A DNA stretch of 64,000 nucleotides from JARRNE01 sp963824085 (lineage in GTDB: Bacteria; Pseudomonadota; Gammaproteobacteria; Chromatiales; Chromatiaceae), in contig CAWGNT010000007.1 in assembly GCA_963824085.1 (NCBI GenBank), positions 124,001 to 188,000 of the forward strand, given 5' to 3'. The notes under the pieces were generated by a model that saw only the letters and a program-made list of their open reading frames with translations, had not been told where the DNA came from and did no database searches. Of the stretch, positions 19,445 to 28,623 are shown one piece after another; positions within the stretch are counted from its first letter, which is position 1, and every line of letters begins with the position of its first letter. The position numbers were made by a program, and so were the translations under genes.

Positions 19445-20260
19445 TCAGCGCTCCACGCCTTCCGTGGTCTCGCCGACACGCGGAACCGGGTTTGAACCGC
19501 GCGATCTTCGGAAGCGTTCGGGTGTCTTTCTGCCCTGAGCGGCGCTTAGCATGCCACGCAAGATGTTGAGCTCCACCCGATCGGGGCGGGCCCGGTTAAA
19601 GAGCCGACGCAGGCGCCGCAGCAACTTGTCCGACTGCTGCGGATCACTGTACCCGATGTCCACGAGCGTTCGCGCCAGGTGGGCGTAGAAACCCTCCATC
19701 GCCTCGGCCGTCGCCAGGTCCGGTCTTTCCTCTGCTGGGAGCTCGCCCTCCAGGCGAGCGGCGCTGCGGTAGAGCTCGTAGCACAAGACCTGGACCGCTG
19801 CTGCCAAGTTCAGCGAGCTGAACGCCGGATTGGTCGGTATTCGGACCAGGTAGTGGCACGACGCGAGCTCCTCGTTGGTGAGACCCGAGCTCTCCCGGCC
19901 GAAGACCAGGGCCGTCTCACCCTGCGCCGCCTCGCGCAAGAGCCGATCGGCGCATTCCCTCGGCTCCAGGAGCGGCCAATCGACGGTCCTCTGCCGCGCA
20001 CTGGATCCGACCACGAACCGGCAGCCTCGAAGGGCATCGAACAGCGTGTCGTGAATTTGGGCGTTGGCCAACAGATCGTCTGCGCCGGAGGCGCGCGCCA
20101 GTGCATCGGCGTTCGGAAAGTACCGCGGACGCACCAGGTGCAATCTGGTTAGGCCCATCGTCTTCATGGCCCGAGCCGCGGCACCGACGTTCCCCGGGTG
20201 AGTGGTCTCCACCAACACGCATCGGATTCGCTCCAGCGGCGGCGAGGTCAGAATACTCAT
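19445..20260 (-). CDS. trmJ: tRNA (cytidine/uridine-2'-O-)-methyltransferase TrmJ
   Basis: 271 aa SPOUT-class enzyme that 2'-O-methylates position 32 of the tRNA anticodon loop. Family blocks: VLVETTHPGNVGAAARAMKTMG at the N-terminus (AdoMet knot strand), VFGRESSGLTNEEL and IPTNPAFSSLNLAAAVQ at the knot. It is divergent from suhB, a neighbourhood shared with Escherichia coli. ATG at 20260 chosen; an in-frame TTG lies two codons upstream. Ends in a basic tail (RRSRGSNPVPR) beyond the usual domain. Confidence 0.93.
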   Translation of the reverse strand: MSILTSPPLERIRCVLVETTHPGNVGAAARAMKTMGLTRLHLVRPRYFPNADALARASGADDLLANAQIHDTLFDALRGCRFVVGSSARQRTVDWPLLEPRECADRLLREAAQGETALVFGRESSGLTNEELASCHYLVRIPTNPAFSSLNLAAAVQVLCYELYRSAARLEGELPAEERPDLATAEAMEGFYAHLARTLVDIGYSDPQQSDKLLRRLRRLFNRARPDRVELNILRGMLSAAQGRKTPERFRRSRGSNPVPRVGETTEGVER

Positions 20261-20337
20261 CGCCAACCAGGATCTTCAGAATTTCGTTTCATTGTCAAGC
20301 TTTGATGAACCGTAAGCATGGAGTATCTTTCCGCGCC

Positions 20338-21135
20338 ATGCATCCCATGCTCAACATCGCCATCCGGGCCGCCCGCAACGCCGGCCGCATCCTCCTGCGC
20401 TACTTCGAGCACACGGATCAGGTGGCCGTCGCCTCCAAGAGCCGCAATGACTTCGTCAGCGAGGTCGACCGTAGCGCCGAATCTGCCATTATCCAAGAGC
20501 TGCGAGGCAAATTCCCTGGCCATGCAATCCTGGCGGAAGAGAGCGGTGCGCACAGGGGCGGCGACTACGAGTGGGTGATCGACCCTCTGGACGGCACCAC
20601 CAACTATCTGCACGGGTTTCCCCAATTCTCCGTCTCGATCGCCCTGAAGTACCGCGGACGTCTCGAGCAGGCGGTGGTTTATGACCCCCTGCGCGAGGAG
20701 ATGTTCACCGCGAGTCGTGGCCAGGGCGCTCAGCTAAACGACCGCCGCCTGCGAGTCGCCAACCGCACGGGGTTGGAAGGCGCGTTGATCGGAACCGGCT
20801 TTCCCTTCCGCGACCACAGGCACCTGGATGCATACCTCGGCATGCTCAAGGCCATGATGCAAGACACCGCGGGCATCCGCCGTCCAGGCTCCGCCGCCCT
20901 CGACTTCGCTTACGTAGCGGCGGGGCGTCTCGACGGATTCTGGGAGCTTGGGCTTGCCCAGTGGGACTTTGCGGCCGGCGCCCTCTTGGTGACCGAGGCC
21001 GGAGGGGCAGTGAGCGATATCGCCGGCGGCGATAGCTACCTCGACACCGGCAACGTCGTTGCTGGCAACGTCAAGACACAGCACGCCATACTCGCCCGCA
21101 TCCGTCCGTTCCTCAGCGACGCGCTCAGGGCCTGA
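20338..21135 (+). CDS. suhB: Inositol-1-monophosphatase family protein SuhB
   Basis: 265 aa Mg2+-dependent phosphatase of the IMPase fold. Metal-binding motifs are visible: AEESG, WVIDPLDGTTNYLHG and, near the C-terminus, LAQWDFAAGALLVTEAGG. In gammaproteobacteria SuhB also joins the rRNA antitermination complex. The frame is open far upstream, but the ATG at 20338 matches the family N-terminus (MHPMLNIAIRAARNAG). Divergent from trmJ with about 77 bp of shared promoter space. Confidence 0.95.
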   Translation: MHPMLNIAIRAARNAGRILLRYFEHTDQVAVASKSRNDFVSEVDRSAESAIIQELRGKFPGHAILAEESGAHRGGDYEWVIDPLDGTTNYLHGFPQFSVSIALKYRGRLEQAVVYDPLREEMFTASRGQGAQLNDRRLRVANRTGLEGALIGTGFPFRDHRHLDAYLGMLKAMMQDTAGIRRPGSAALDFAYVAAGRLDGFWELGLAQWDFAAGALLVTEAGGAVSDIAGGDSYLDTGNVVAGNVKTQHAILARIRPFLSDALRA

Positions 21136-21160
21136 CTGAATAGCGGCCCCGTCCCATCCC

Positions 21161-22099
21161 CTACGGCATGCTGTCGAGCCGCGCACCCTCCTTTTTCACC
21201 GGCATCAAGTCCGCCCTGCTGATCCCAAGCATCACGGCTGCGCTGCTGGCGACGTAGATGGACGAGTATGTGCCGACCGCAATGCCGACGAGCAGAGCCA
21301 GCGCAAAGCCGTGAATGACTTGGCCGCCGAAGATGAACAGGGCCAGCACAACAATCAAGGTCGTGCCGGAGGTGATGATCGTACGGGACATCGTCTCGTT
21401 GATTGACAGGTTGACGACGTCCAGCACCGTACCCTTTCGAATCTTGCGGAAATTCTCGCGGATGCGGTCGAAGATCACGACCGTATCGTTCAACGAATAG
21501 CCGATCACGGCAAGCACCGCGGCCAAGACGGTCAGGTCAAACTCGATCTGAAATAGGGAGAATATCGCCACTGTAACGATCGTATCGTGGATAGTGGCGA
21601 TGATGGCTCCGACGGAAAACCTCCATTCGAACCGCAGCCAGACGTAGATAAGGATACCGATCAGGGAGTAGAGTACGGCGAGACCGCCGCTCTCGGTGAG
21701 CTCTTCCCCCACCTGCGGTCCCACGAACTCTGCGCGGCGCAGCTCCACCTGTCCCTTCGCGTCCGCGCTCAGCGCCCGAAACACCCGGTCGCTAACCGCG
21801 GCCGTGGTTTCCGACGCCTTCTTCGGGGCTAGCCGAATCAGCACATCCCGCGAGCTGCCGAAGTGCTGCACGGTGGCCTCGTTGAAGCCCGCCTTAGCAA
21901 GCGCGGCGCGCACATCGCCCAGCTGCACGGGGTCCTTGTACCCGGCCTCGATGACCGTTCCTCCGGTGAAGTCCAGTCCAAAGTTGAGACCCTGGATGAT
22001 GAAAGACCCAATCCCAATGAGGTTCACCACCGTAGACAGCACGATGGCTGGCCACTGGTACCGCATGAAATCGATGTGAGTCAGTTTGAAGAATTCCAT
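21161..22099 (-). CDS. secF: Protein translocase subunit SecF
   Basis: 312 aa, six predicted membrane segments. With SecD it uses proton flow to help pull preproteins through SecYEG. Family landmarks: GLDFTGGTVIEAGY near residue 40, then VLAVIGYSLNDTVVIFDRIRENF and NLSINETMSRTIITSG. Start at 22099 has a GGAGCG ribosome site; 13 bp after secD. C-terminal gene of the yajC-secD-secF unit. Confidence 0.96.
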   Translation of the reverse strand: MEFFKLTHIDFMRYQWPAIVLSTVVNLIGIGSFIIQGLNFGLDFTGGTVIEAGYKDPVQLGDVRAALAKAGFNEATVQHFGSSRDVLIRLAPKKASETTAAVSDRVFRALSADAKGQVELRRAEFVGPQVGEELTESGGLAVLYSLIGILIYVWLRFEWRFSVGAIIATIHDTIVTVAIFSLFQIEFDLTVLAAVLAVIGYSLNDTVVIFDRIRENFRKIRKGTVLDVVNLSINETMSRTIITSGTTLIVVLALFIFGGQVIHGFALALLVGIAVGTYSSIYVASSAAVMLGISRADLMPVKKEGARLDSMP

Positions 22100-22112
22100 A
22101 GGGACGCTCCGC

Positions 22113-23969
22113 TCAGACGGGCAGACGTTGCAGACGCTTGCCGCCATACATCAGATTGACGATTGCGCGGCTTCCCATAATGGCGGTGAACATGGAGGTC
22201 AGGATGCCGATGAAGAGGGTGACGGCGAAGCCCTTGACCGGACCGGTACCGAAACTGAACAAAGTCACGGCGGCGATCAACGTCGTCAGGTTTGCGTCGA
22301 CGATGGTGGATAACGCCTTGTCGTAGCCGGCCTGAATGCTCGCCTGGGGTGAGTTGCCGTTGCGGATCTCCTCGCGGATGCGCTCGTAGATCAACACGTT
22401 GGCGTCCACCGACATCCCCACGGTCAGCACAATGCCGGCAATGCCGGGAAGGGTCAGAGTCGCCTGCAGCATTGAAAGGACGGCGACCACCAGCATCAAG
22501 TTGACCAACAATACGATATCGGCCACTACGCCGAACATCCTGTAATAGAAGGCCATGAAGACCACGACAACGGCGAAGCCGATGGCGACGGACTCGAAAC
22601 CCTGGTTGATGTTATCCTGGCCCAGACTCGGGCCGATGGTGCGCTCCTCCACGATCTCGATCGGAGCGGCCAGTGCCCCGGCACGCAGGAGCAGCGCAAG
22701 GTCATGGGCCTCACCGGAGCTGTCCAACCCTGTGGTCTGAAAGCGCCGCCCAAAGGGCTCCAGGATATTGGCGACGCTGATGACCTCCTCGGTCCGAACC
22801 TTGTGCTTCACCGGCTTGCCATTGACCATGCGGGTCTCGGTTCGGTTCTCGATGAAGACCACCGCCATCGGCTTGCCGACGTTCTCCGTGGTCACGTTGC
22901 GCATGCGCCGCGCCCCTTGGGCATCGAGACTGACAAATACGGCAGGCTGCCCGGAGCGCTGGTCGAAACCGGCCGAGGCGTCGGTGATCTCGTTGCCGGT
23001 GACTATCACCCTGCGCTTCAGTAGGACCGGTCGGCCGTTTCGATCCCTGTAGAGTTTGTCGCTCGGCGGCACGCGGCCGTTTACCGCATCCTCGACACTA
23101 TGCTCCGTGTCCACGAGACGGTACTCCAGGGTGGCCGTTGCACCGAGGATCTCTTTGAGGCGCCCCGGGTCGGAGGCTCCCGGCAGCTCGACGACGATGC
23201 GCCTATCCCCCTGCTGCTGAATGATGGGCTCCGCCACACCGAGGGCGTTGACGCGGTTGCGAAGGGTCGTGATGTTCTGCTGTAAGGCGAACTTCTTGAC
23301 CGAGACCTCGTCGGCCGGGGTCATGGTCGCATAGACGTAGAAGCTCCGGCCGTCCTCGCCTGTACCGAGCTTCAGGTTCGGAATCTCATCGCGCAACAGT
23401 GCGTCGGCTCGGTCCCGAGTCTCCGCGTCACCGAACCGCACCGTAATCCGCTGGTTATCTTTGGTGACACTGAGGTAGCGAATCTTCTCCTTACGCAGAA
23501 GGCTCCGGATGTCGTCGCTGTAACGCTCCAACGCCTGGTCGATCGCCGCATCCATATCGACATCGATAACGACGTGTACCCCACCACGCAGATCCAGCCC
23601 CAAAACCATGGGGCGTAGGCCGAAGAAACGCACCCATCCCGGCAAATCGGGCGACAACGTGAGCGCGGTGTTGTAGCGATCGCCAAGCGCCGCGGCAATG
23701 GCGGCCTGTCCTTGGAGCTGGTTCCCGGACGTCTTGAAGCGCACCAAGAGCCTGTCATCCTTGAGCGTCTGCACGGCCTTGAACGGGGTACCGGCATTTT
23801 CGAGGACGGCCTTCAGCTCGCCGATGGTAGAGGTTGTGACCTTGCTGCCGCGTGCAGCGCTGACTTCGATGGACGGATCCTGTGAAAAGATATTGGGCAA
23901 GGCGTACACGAGGCCTGCCAGAACGACGGCGAGGATCAGCAGGTTCTTCCACAACGGGTATCGGTTCAT
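22113..23969 (-). CDS. secD: Protein translocase subunit SecD
   Basis: 618 aa, full length. One N-terminal membrane segment, a large periplasmic P1 region, then five membrane segments. Seen: LGLDLRGGVHVVIDVDMD, LGVAEPIIQQQG, and GIVLTVGMSVDANVLIYERIREE in the transmembrane part. Partner of SecF in the second step of Sec export. Located between yajC and secF in the standard order. Confidence 0.96.
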   Translation of the reverse strand: MNRYPLWKNLLILAVVLAGLVYALPNIFSQDPSIEVSAARGSKVTTSTIGELKAVLENAGTPFKAVQTLKDDRLLVRFKTSGNQLQGQAAIAAALGDRYNTALTLSPDLPGWVRFFGLRPMVLGLDLRGGVHVVIDVDMDAAIDQALERYSDDIRSLLRKEKIRYLSVTKDNQRITVRFGDAETRDRADALLRDEIPNLKLGTGEDGRSFYVYATMTPADEVSVKKFALQQNITTLRNRVNALGVAEPIIQQQGDRRIVVELPGASDPGRLKEILGATATLEYRLVDTEHSVEDAVNGRVPPSDKLYRDRNGRPVLLKRRVIVTGNEITDASAGFDQRSGQPAVFVSLDAQGARRMRNVTTENVGKPMAVVFIENRTETRMVNGKPVKHKVRTEEVISVANILEPFGRRFQTTGLDSSGEAHDLALLLRAGALAAPIEIVEERTIGPSLGQDNINQGFESVAIGFAVVVVFMAFYYRMFGVVADIVLLVNLMLVVAVLSMLQATLTLPGIAGIVLTVGMSVDANVLIYERIREEIRNGNSPQASIQAGYDKALSTIVDANLTTLIAAVTLFSFGTGPVKGFAVTLFIGILTSMFTAIMGSRAIVNLMYGGKRLQRLPV

Positions 23970-24117
23970 CGGGATTCCATCTCACGTGGGGCGGTGCGCG
24001 GAGGGCCGCATCCCAGAATGCCGGCACGCCCCTACCGCGCCGCCTCAAAAGGTATGCGGCGCATCATGCGACCCGTGCGGCTCTGCCCTCTAGGAACGGA
24101 CGGGCCATCCAGCCCAG

Positions 24118-24447
24118 TCAAAGCTCCTTGATCGACCCCTTGGGCAGCACGGATTCGACCGCGGTGCGGCGAATCTTGACATTGACGTGCTCGGCAACCT
24201 CGATCTGAGCAAAGTTCTCGCCGAGCTCCGTGACGCGACCTACCAGCCCGCCGGCAGTGGTGATCTCATCACCTTTCGCCAGCGCCTCCACCATCTTTTT
24301 GTGCTCCTTCTGGCGCTTCACCTGCGGACGGATCATCAGGAAATAGAGGAGGACGACCAGCCCGATCGGGAAAAGCAGCCCCAAAAGGGGATCGCTCTGG
24401 GCGGCGGCGGGGCCCTCAGCCAGGGCATCGGAGATGAAAAAGCTCAT
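24118..24447 (-). CDS. yajC: Preprotein translocase subunit YajC
   Basis: 109 aa with one membrane segment (LLFPIGLVVLLYFLMIRPQ) followed by a small basic and beta domain with MVEALAKGDEITTAGGL. Associates with SecDF. Upstream of secD by about 150 bp and downstream of tgt by about 100 bp, all on the minus strand, probably co-transcribed. Confidence 0.95.
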   Translation of the reverse strand: MSFFISDALAEGPAAAQSDPLLGLLFPIGLVVLLYFLMIRPQVKRQKEHKKMVEALAKGDEITTAGGLVGRVTELGENFAQIEVAEHVNVKIRRTAVESVLPKGSIKEL

Positions 24448-24545
24448 TTCGCGGGTCCTCGAGAATTCGGCGACAACGGCTGGACAGAATCAGCCGCGCA
24501 TTATGGCACAGCCTGAGCAAAGATAAAGGCGGCGACAAACGCCGA

Positions 24546-25643
24546 TCAGCCGCGGCGCCGTGCGTAGAAATCGGTGACGAATGTGTCCAACCGCCCATTC
24601 GCTATGGCGTCACGCAAGGAGCGCATGAGCATTTGGTAATAGTGCAGGTTGTGGTGGGTGTTGAGACGCGCGCCGAGAATCTCGTCGCAGCGATCCAGGT
24701 GGCGCAGATAGGCGCGGCTGTAGTTCCGGCAGGTGTAGCAATCGCAGTACGGGTCCAGCGGACTCTGGTCTGTTCGGTAACGGGCGTTGCGGATCTTCAC
24801 CACTCCTTGGTTGGTGAACAGGTATCCGTTGCGCGCATTCCGGGTCGGGAGCACGCAGTCGAACATGTCGATGCCGCGGCGAACCGCCTCGACGATGTCC
24901 TCGGGGGTGCCCACCCCCATCAGATAACGCGGCCGGTCGCTCGGCAACCGCATAGCGAGGTAGTCGAGGACGCGCAGCCGCTCCGCCTCCGGCTCGCCCA
25001 CCGATAGCCCACCCACCGCATAGCCGTCGAATCCGATCGCCCGAAGCCCGGCGAGAGACGCCTCGCGCAGCTCCTCGTACATGCCTCCTTGCACGATGCC
25101 GAACAGGGCAGCCGTGTTGTCCCGGTGCGCGTCCCGGCTCCTCGCGGCCCAGCGCAGGGAGAGCTCCATCGACGCACGAACCCGCTCCTCGTCGGCTGGA
25201 TAGGGCGTGCAGTCGTCGAAGATCATGACGATATCGGCCCCGAGAGCACGCTGGACTTCCATGGAGACCTCGGGACTCAGAAACACGGGACTACCGTCCA
25301 CCGGCGATCGGAAACGCACCCCCTCCTCCCTGATCTTACGCAGCTTACCGAGGCTAAATACCTGGAACCCCCCGGAGTCCGTAAGAATCGGCCGCCCCCA
25401 ATTCATGAATCGGTGCAGACCGCCGTGACGATCGATCACGTCCATGCCGGGCCGCATCATCAGATGGAAGGTGTTGCCGAGAAGGATCTGGGCACCGCTC
25501 TCCGCCAGCTCTTCCGGTGTCATGGCCTTGACCGTGCCGTAGGTACCCACGGGCATGAAAGCGGGTGTCTCCACTTCGCCCCGTTCGAAGGTCAGGCGGC
25601 CGCGCCGTGCCGCTCCGGCGGTCGCCAGCACCTCAAAGCGCAC
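24546..25643 (-). CDS. tgt: tRNA-guanine transglycosylase (queuine synthesis)
   Basis: 365 aa. Exchanges guanine-34 for preQ1 in tRNAs with GUN anticodons. Active-site segments LTDSGGFQVFSLG and DCVLPTRNARNG, and the zinc site CDCYTCRNYSRAYLRHL with a later His. Full family length. Starts with GTG and overlaps the preceding HAD gene by 11 bp. Acts with queA, which lies 3 kb away separated by msrA and the HAD gene. Confidence 0.96.
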   Translation of the reverse strand: MRFEVLATAGAARRGRLTFERGEVETPAFMPVGTYGTVKAMTPEELAESGAQILLGNTFHLMMRPGMDVIDRHGGLHRFMNWGRPILTDSGGFQVFSLGKLRKIREEGVRFRSPVDGSPVFLSPEVSMEVQRALGADIVMIFDDCTPYPADEERVRASMELSLRWAARSRDAHRDNTAALFGIVQGGMYEELREASLAGLRAIGFDGYAVGGLSVGEPEAERLRVLDYLAMRLPSDRPRYLMGVGTPEDIVEAVRRGIDMFDCVLPTRNARNGYLFTNQGVVKIRNARYRTDQSPLDPYCDCYTCRNYSRAYLRHLDRCDEILGARLNTHHNLHYYQMLMRSLRDAIANGRLDTFVTDFYARRRG

Positions 25644-26343
25644 GGTCGGCCCCGTTGAGCCAGTTAGAAAGCGCCGTCAGATCGATCACTTGCACATCGG
25701 GCGGCTCAAGATCGGAGGGCCAGTTGCGTCCGTTGCGGTTGACCCAAACGGCGGTCATGCCGACGTCACGCGCGGCCGCGACGTCGAGAAGCGGATCGTC
25801 GCCCACGTGTATCGCCTGCTCCGCACTGACCCCCGCCCAGTCGAGAGCCATTCGGAAGATCGCGGGATCGGGCTTGGCAGCACCGGCGATTACGGCATTC
25901 AGAGATCCATGGAACAGCCCGCGCAGGGGAGTGCGTGCAGGGTCGGAGTTGCCGTTCGTGATCGAGATCAACCGATGCCGCACGCCCAGATCTCGTAACA
26001 CGTCTACGACTTCTGAATAGGGCTGGACCTGATTACGGTGGTACAAGAAGATGCTCATAGCCTCTTCGGCGAGCTCCGGGGCGTATCCGTGCCCTGCCAA
26101 CAGACGGCGCAGCGACTCCCGCCGCACACGGGTAATGTCGTGAGCGATATCAGGGCGCTCGCGCATCAGCCCGAGGCGTTGTCGGCGCAAGCTCACAGGC
26201 TCATGGGCATCGGTCACTCCCGGGGCAACCTGCTGCAGCCATCGGTAGAGCGCGTCTTCCGCCTGAAGAAGAACCGGCGCGCTCGGCCAAACAGTGTCGT
26301 CGAGGTCGATTGTCACCAGCGGGAAGCGCTTGCGGCGAGTCAT
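25633..26343 (-). CDS. HAD-superfamily hydrolase (YjjG/gph-like)
   Basis: 236 aa cytoplasmic phosphatase. HAD motif I at the N-terminus (VTIDLDDTVWP), motif II seen as LISITNGN, motif III/IV around AAKPDPAIF and IHVGDDPLLDVAAARDVG. A helical cap follows motif I, subfamily IA. Substrate not predictable; nucleotide or sugar phosphates are typical. Its 3' end overlaps the tgt start by 11 bp, indicating translational coupling in the same transcript. Confidence 0.88.
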   Translation of the reverse strand: MTRRKRFPLVTIDLDDTVWPSAPVLLQAEDALYRWLQQVAPGVTDAHEPVSLRRQRLGLMRERPDIAHDITRVRRESLRRLLAGHGYAPELAEEAMSIFLYHRNQVQPYSEVVDVLRDLGVRHRLISITNGNSDPARTPLRGLFHGSLNAVIAGAAKPDPAIFRMALDWAGVSAEQAIHVGDDPLLDVAAARDVGMTAVWVNRNGRNWPSDLEPPDVQVIDLTALSNWLNGADRAL

Positions 26344-26576
26344 TGTTGCGACGGACAGCTAAGGCGGTTGTCGGAAATGAATGTACGGGATTGGCAGATT
26401 TGACAGAAATCGCTTGAGCCCCAATCTTGGCGAAAGAGCAGGTGAGAGATACAGACATTACACATTGCTCGCTCGGTCTGTGACCTGCGTGCCCGGTTGC
26501 GGAAAACCGAAAAAGCAAGTGCGAAAGGTATAGATGGGGCAAGCCGCCCGCCGATCCCAGCCCGGAGGAAATTCCC

Positions 26577-27230
26577 GTGTTCATGCTCCGCAACAAGACC
26601 CAGATGCCGGCGCCCGAGAGGGCTTTGAAAGGCCGCGCCGAGGCGATGTCCGTATCCAATCGACATTTCGTCACCGGAAACCCTATCCTGTCCCCGTTCC
26701 CACAGGGAACGGAGACTGCGATGTTCGGGCTCGGGTGTTTCTGGGGTGCGGAACGACGCTTCTGGCAGCTTCCGGGTGTCTACACGACCGCCGTGGGCTA
26801 TGCAGGCGGCTACACACCAAACCCCACCTACGACGAAGTGTGCTCCGGGCTGACCGGCCACAACGAGGTGGTGCTTGTCGTCTTCGACCCCGAGCGGGTC
26901 TCCTACGAGGAGCTGCTACGGGAGTTTTGGGAAGCCCACGACCCTACGCAGGGAATGCGCCAGGGAAACGATGTGGGCACTCAGTATCGGTCGGGTATCT
27001 ATGCCTACGGCGAGCGCCAGGAGGCGGCAGCGCAAGCCAGTCGCGCGCGTTACCAAGAAGCTCTTCGCAAAGCCGGACGCGATACCATCACGACCGAGAT
27101 TCGCGACGCGCCGGAGCTCTACTATGCAGAGGACTACCATCAACAATATCTCGCGAAGAACCCGGGAGGGTATTGCGGACTAGGCGGCTGTGGCGTGTCC
27201 TACCCGAAAGCGACGCTCGCCGCGGGCTAG
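26577..27230 (+). CDS. msrA: Peptide-methionine (S)-S-oxide reductase MsrA
   Basis: 217 aa. Repairs oxidised methionine. Catalytic Cys54 in GLGCFWGAERRFW, and a C-terminal pair in GGYCGLGGCG that recycles the enzyme by disulfide exchange. Residues 1 to about 45 precede the catalytic core, as in Escherichia coli MsrA; no signal peptide. GTG start at 26577 sits 5 bp after a strong GGAGGAA; an ATG two codons later is possible. Transcribed against its neighbours, followed by the hairpins at 27322-27411. Confidence 0.93.
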   Translation: MFMLRNKTQMPAPERALKGRAEAMSVSNRHFVTGNPILSPFPQGTETAMFGLGCFWGAERRFWQLPGVYTTAVGYAGGYTPNPTYDEVCSGLTGHNEVVLVVFDPERVSYEELLREFWEAHDPTQGMRQGNDVGTQYRSGIYAYGERQEAAAQASRARYQEALRKAGRDTITTEIRDAPELYYAEDYHQQYLAKNPGGYCGLGGCGVSYPKATLAAG

Positions 27231-27286
27231 GTGTGAGCGGTGGCGAACACGCGAACCCAGCTAACAAAAAATTAACCAGAAGGGGG

Positions 27287-27412
27287 TTGACAACAGATTC
27301 GGTATTTAAGAAACTGTTGATGTACTGAATCACCCCCCGTGATTCAGTACACTCCTCCATCCTCCTTTGGTGGTAATTTGAGCGCGACGCCCCCCGTCGC
27401 GCTTTTTTTTTG
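27287..27412 (+). ncRNA. Candidate small RNA with two C-loop hairpins
   Basis: A 260-bp gap after msrA contains a TTGACA -35-like hexamer (27287), a 12-bp perfect stem GTACTGAATCAC with loop CCCCC (27322-27350), a pyrimidine-rich linker with two CCTCC motifs and a TCCT repeat, and a terminator hairpin whose loop is also CCCCC (27381-27403) followed by nine T. A -10 box at the standard spacing is not convincing. Exposed CCUCC/CCCC loops are typical of small RNAs that pair with Shine-Dalgarno sequences. It could instead be just the msrA 3' UTR. Confidence 0.5.
27381..27411 (+). terminator. Strong rho-independent terminator after msrA
   Basis: 9-bp perfect stem AGCGCGACG / CGTCGCGCT with loop CCCCC, then nine consecutive T. 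It ends the msrA transcript and/or the candidate small RNA. Confidence 0.92.
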
Positions 27413-27489
27413 CCGTTCCTCGCCAACAAGACACCGCGTCGCCCTCGCCGGCCGCGCGCGTCCCTTCTCGTGCCGAGCGGGACCTGGCG

Positions 27490-28515
27490 TCACTTCCGGC
27501 GAGTAATGAACATTGCGTCGCCGTAGCTGAAAAATCGGTAGCGGTTCTCGACTGCGTGGCGGTAGGCGGTCATCACCTGCTCGTAGCCCGCGAAGGCAGC
27601 AACCAGCATCAGCAGGGTAGACTCGGGGAGATGGAAGTTGGTGATCAGGGCGTCGACCACCCGGAACCGATAGCCGGGCCGGATAAACAGCCGCGTGTCG
27701 CCGCAAAAGGGCTCCAGCCGTCCTCCCGCTGCGGCAGTCTCCAGGCTGCGCACGCTCGTGGTCCCCACCGCCACGATTCGCCCACCCCCGGCATGCGTCT
27801 CCGCGATCTGGCGACAGGTCGCCTGATCGACCTCGACCCATTCCGCGTGCATGACGTGCTCCTCCAGCTGCTCCACGCGCACAGGCTGGAATGTGCCTGC
27901 ACCCACATGCAGGGTCACGTGGGCGAGGCGGATTCCTCGCTCTTCGAGATGCGCGAGCATCCCCTGGTCGAAGTGGAGCCCAGCCGTCGGCGCCGCCACC
28001 GCCCCGTCGCGGCTTGCATAGACGGTCTGGTAGCGTTCCAAGTCCCCGTCGTCGTCCGGCCGCTCTATGTAAGGCGGCAACGGCACGTGACCATGACGGG
28101 CCATGAGGTCACCGAACCCGGAGTCAGCCAAGTGCAGCCGGAAAAGGTCGCCATCACGACCGATGATCTCGATGACCTCGCCTCGACCGAGCAGGACGTG
28201 CGCCCCGACCTTCGGCGCCTTGCTCGCACGCACGTGCGCCAAGGCCAGGTTTGCGCCAAGGAGCCGCTCGATCAGGATCTCCACCCGTCCGCCCGACTCC
28301 TTGCGGGCGAAGAGCCGCGCCCGCATCACACGAGTGTCGTTGAAGACCAGCAGGTCGCCGCGGCGAAGGAGCACGGGGAGCTCGGCGAACGCCAGGTCCC
28401 GCAACTCTCCCGTGGGACCGTCGAGTGTGAGGAGCCGACTTGCCCCGCGCGTCCGCAGGGGGCGCTGGGCGATAAGCTCGATGGGGAGGTCGAAACGAAA
28501 GTCGGACAGCCGCAT
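27490..28515 (-). CDS. queA: S-adenosylmethionine:tRNA ribosyltransferase-isomerase QueA
   Basis: 341 aa, full length. Converts preQ1-34 to epoxyqueuosine in tRNA. Recognisable: MRLSDFRFDLPIELIAQRP at the start, DLLVFNDTRVMRARLF, APTAGLHFD and TNFHLPESTLLMLVAAFAG. Precedes the tgt region in the queuine pathway but is separated from tgt by the opposite-strand msrA and by the HAD gene. Confidence 0.96.
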   Translation of the reverse strand: MRLSDFRFDLPIELIAQRPLRTRGASRLLTLDGPTGELRDLAFAELPVLLRRGDLLVFNDTRVMRARLFARKESGGRVEILIERLLGANLALAHVRASKAPKVGAHVLLGRGEVIEIIGRDGDLFRLHLADSGFGDLMARHGHVPLPPYIERPDDDGDLERYQTVYASRDGAVAAPTAGLHFDQGMLAHLEERGIRLAHVTLHVGAGTFQPVRVEQLEEHVMHAEWVEVDQATCRQIAETHAGGGRIVAVGTTSVRSLETAAAGGRLEPFCGDTRLFIRPGYRFRVVDALITNFHLPESTLLMLVAAFAGYEQVMTAYRHAVENRYRFFSYGDAMFITRRK

Positions 28516-28552
28516 GGTGCGGCATCATACCCGGGCAAGCTCGAACCCGTGA

Positions 28553-28585
28553 CCGCAGACCCGCTCCCAGGGAGCGGGTCTGCGG
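28553..28585. repeat. 15-bp perfect inverted repeat between dsrE-like gene and queA
   Basis: CCGCAGACCCGCTCC and its exact complement GGAGCGGGTCTGCGG around a 3-nt CAG loop. It lies 38 bp after the stop of the dsrE-like gene and 37 bp before queA on the minus strand. No T-run follows, so it may stabilise an mRNA end or act as a partial terminator. Confidence 0.7.
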
Positions 28586-28623
28586 ACAAGGAACCGTGCG
28601 GCCGCCTCCGTCGAGATTTGCGA

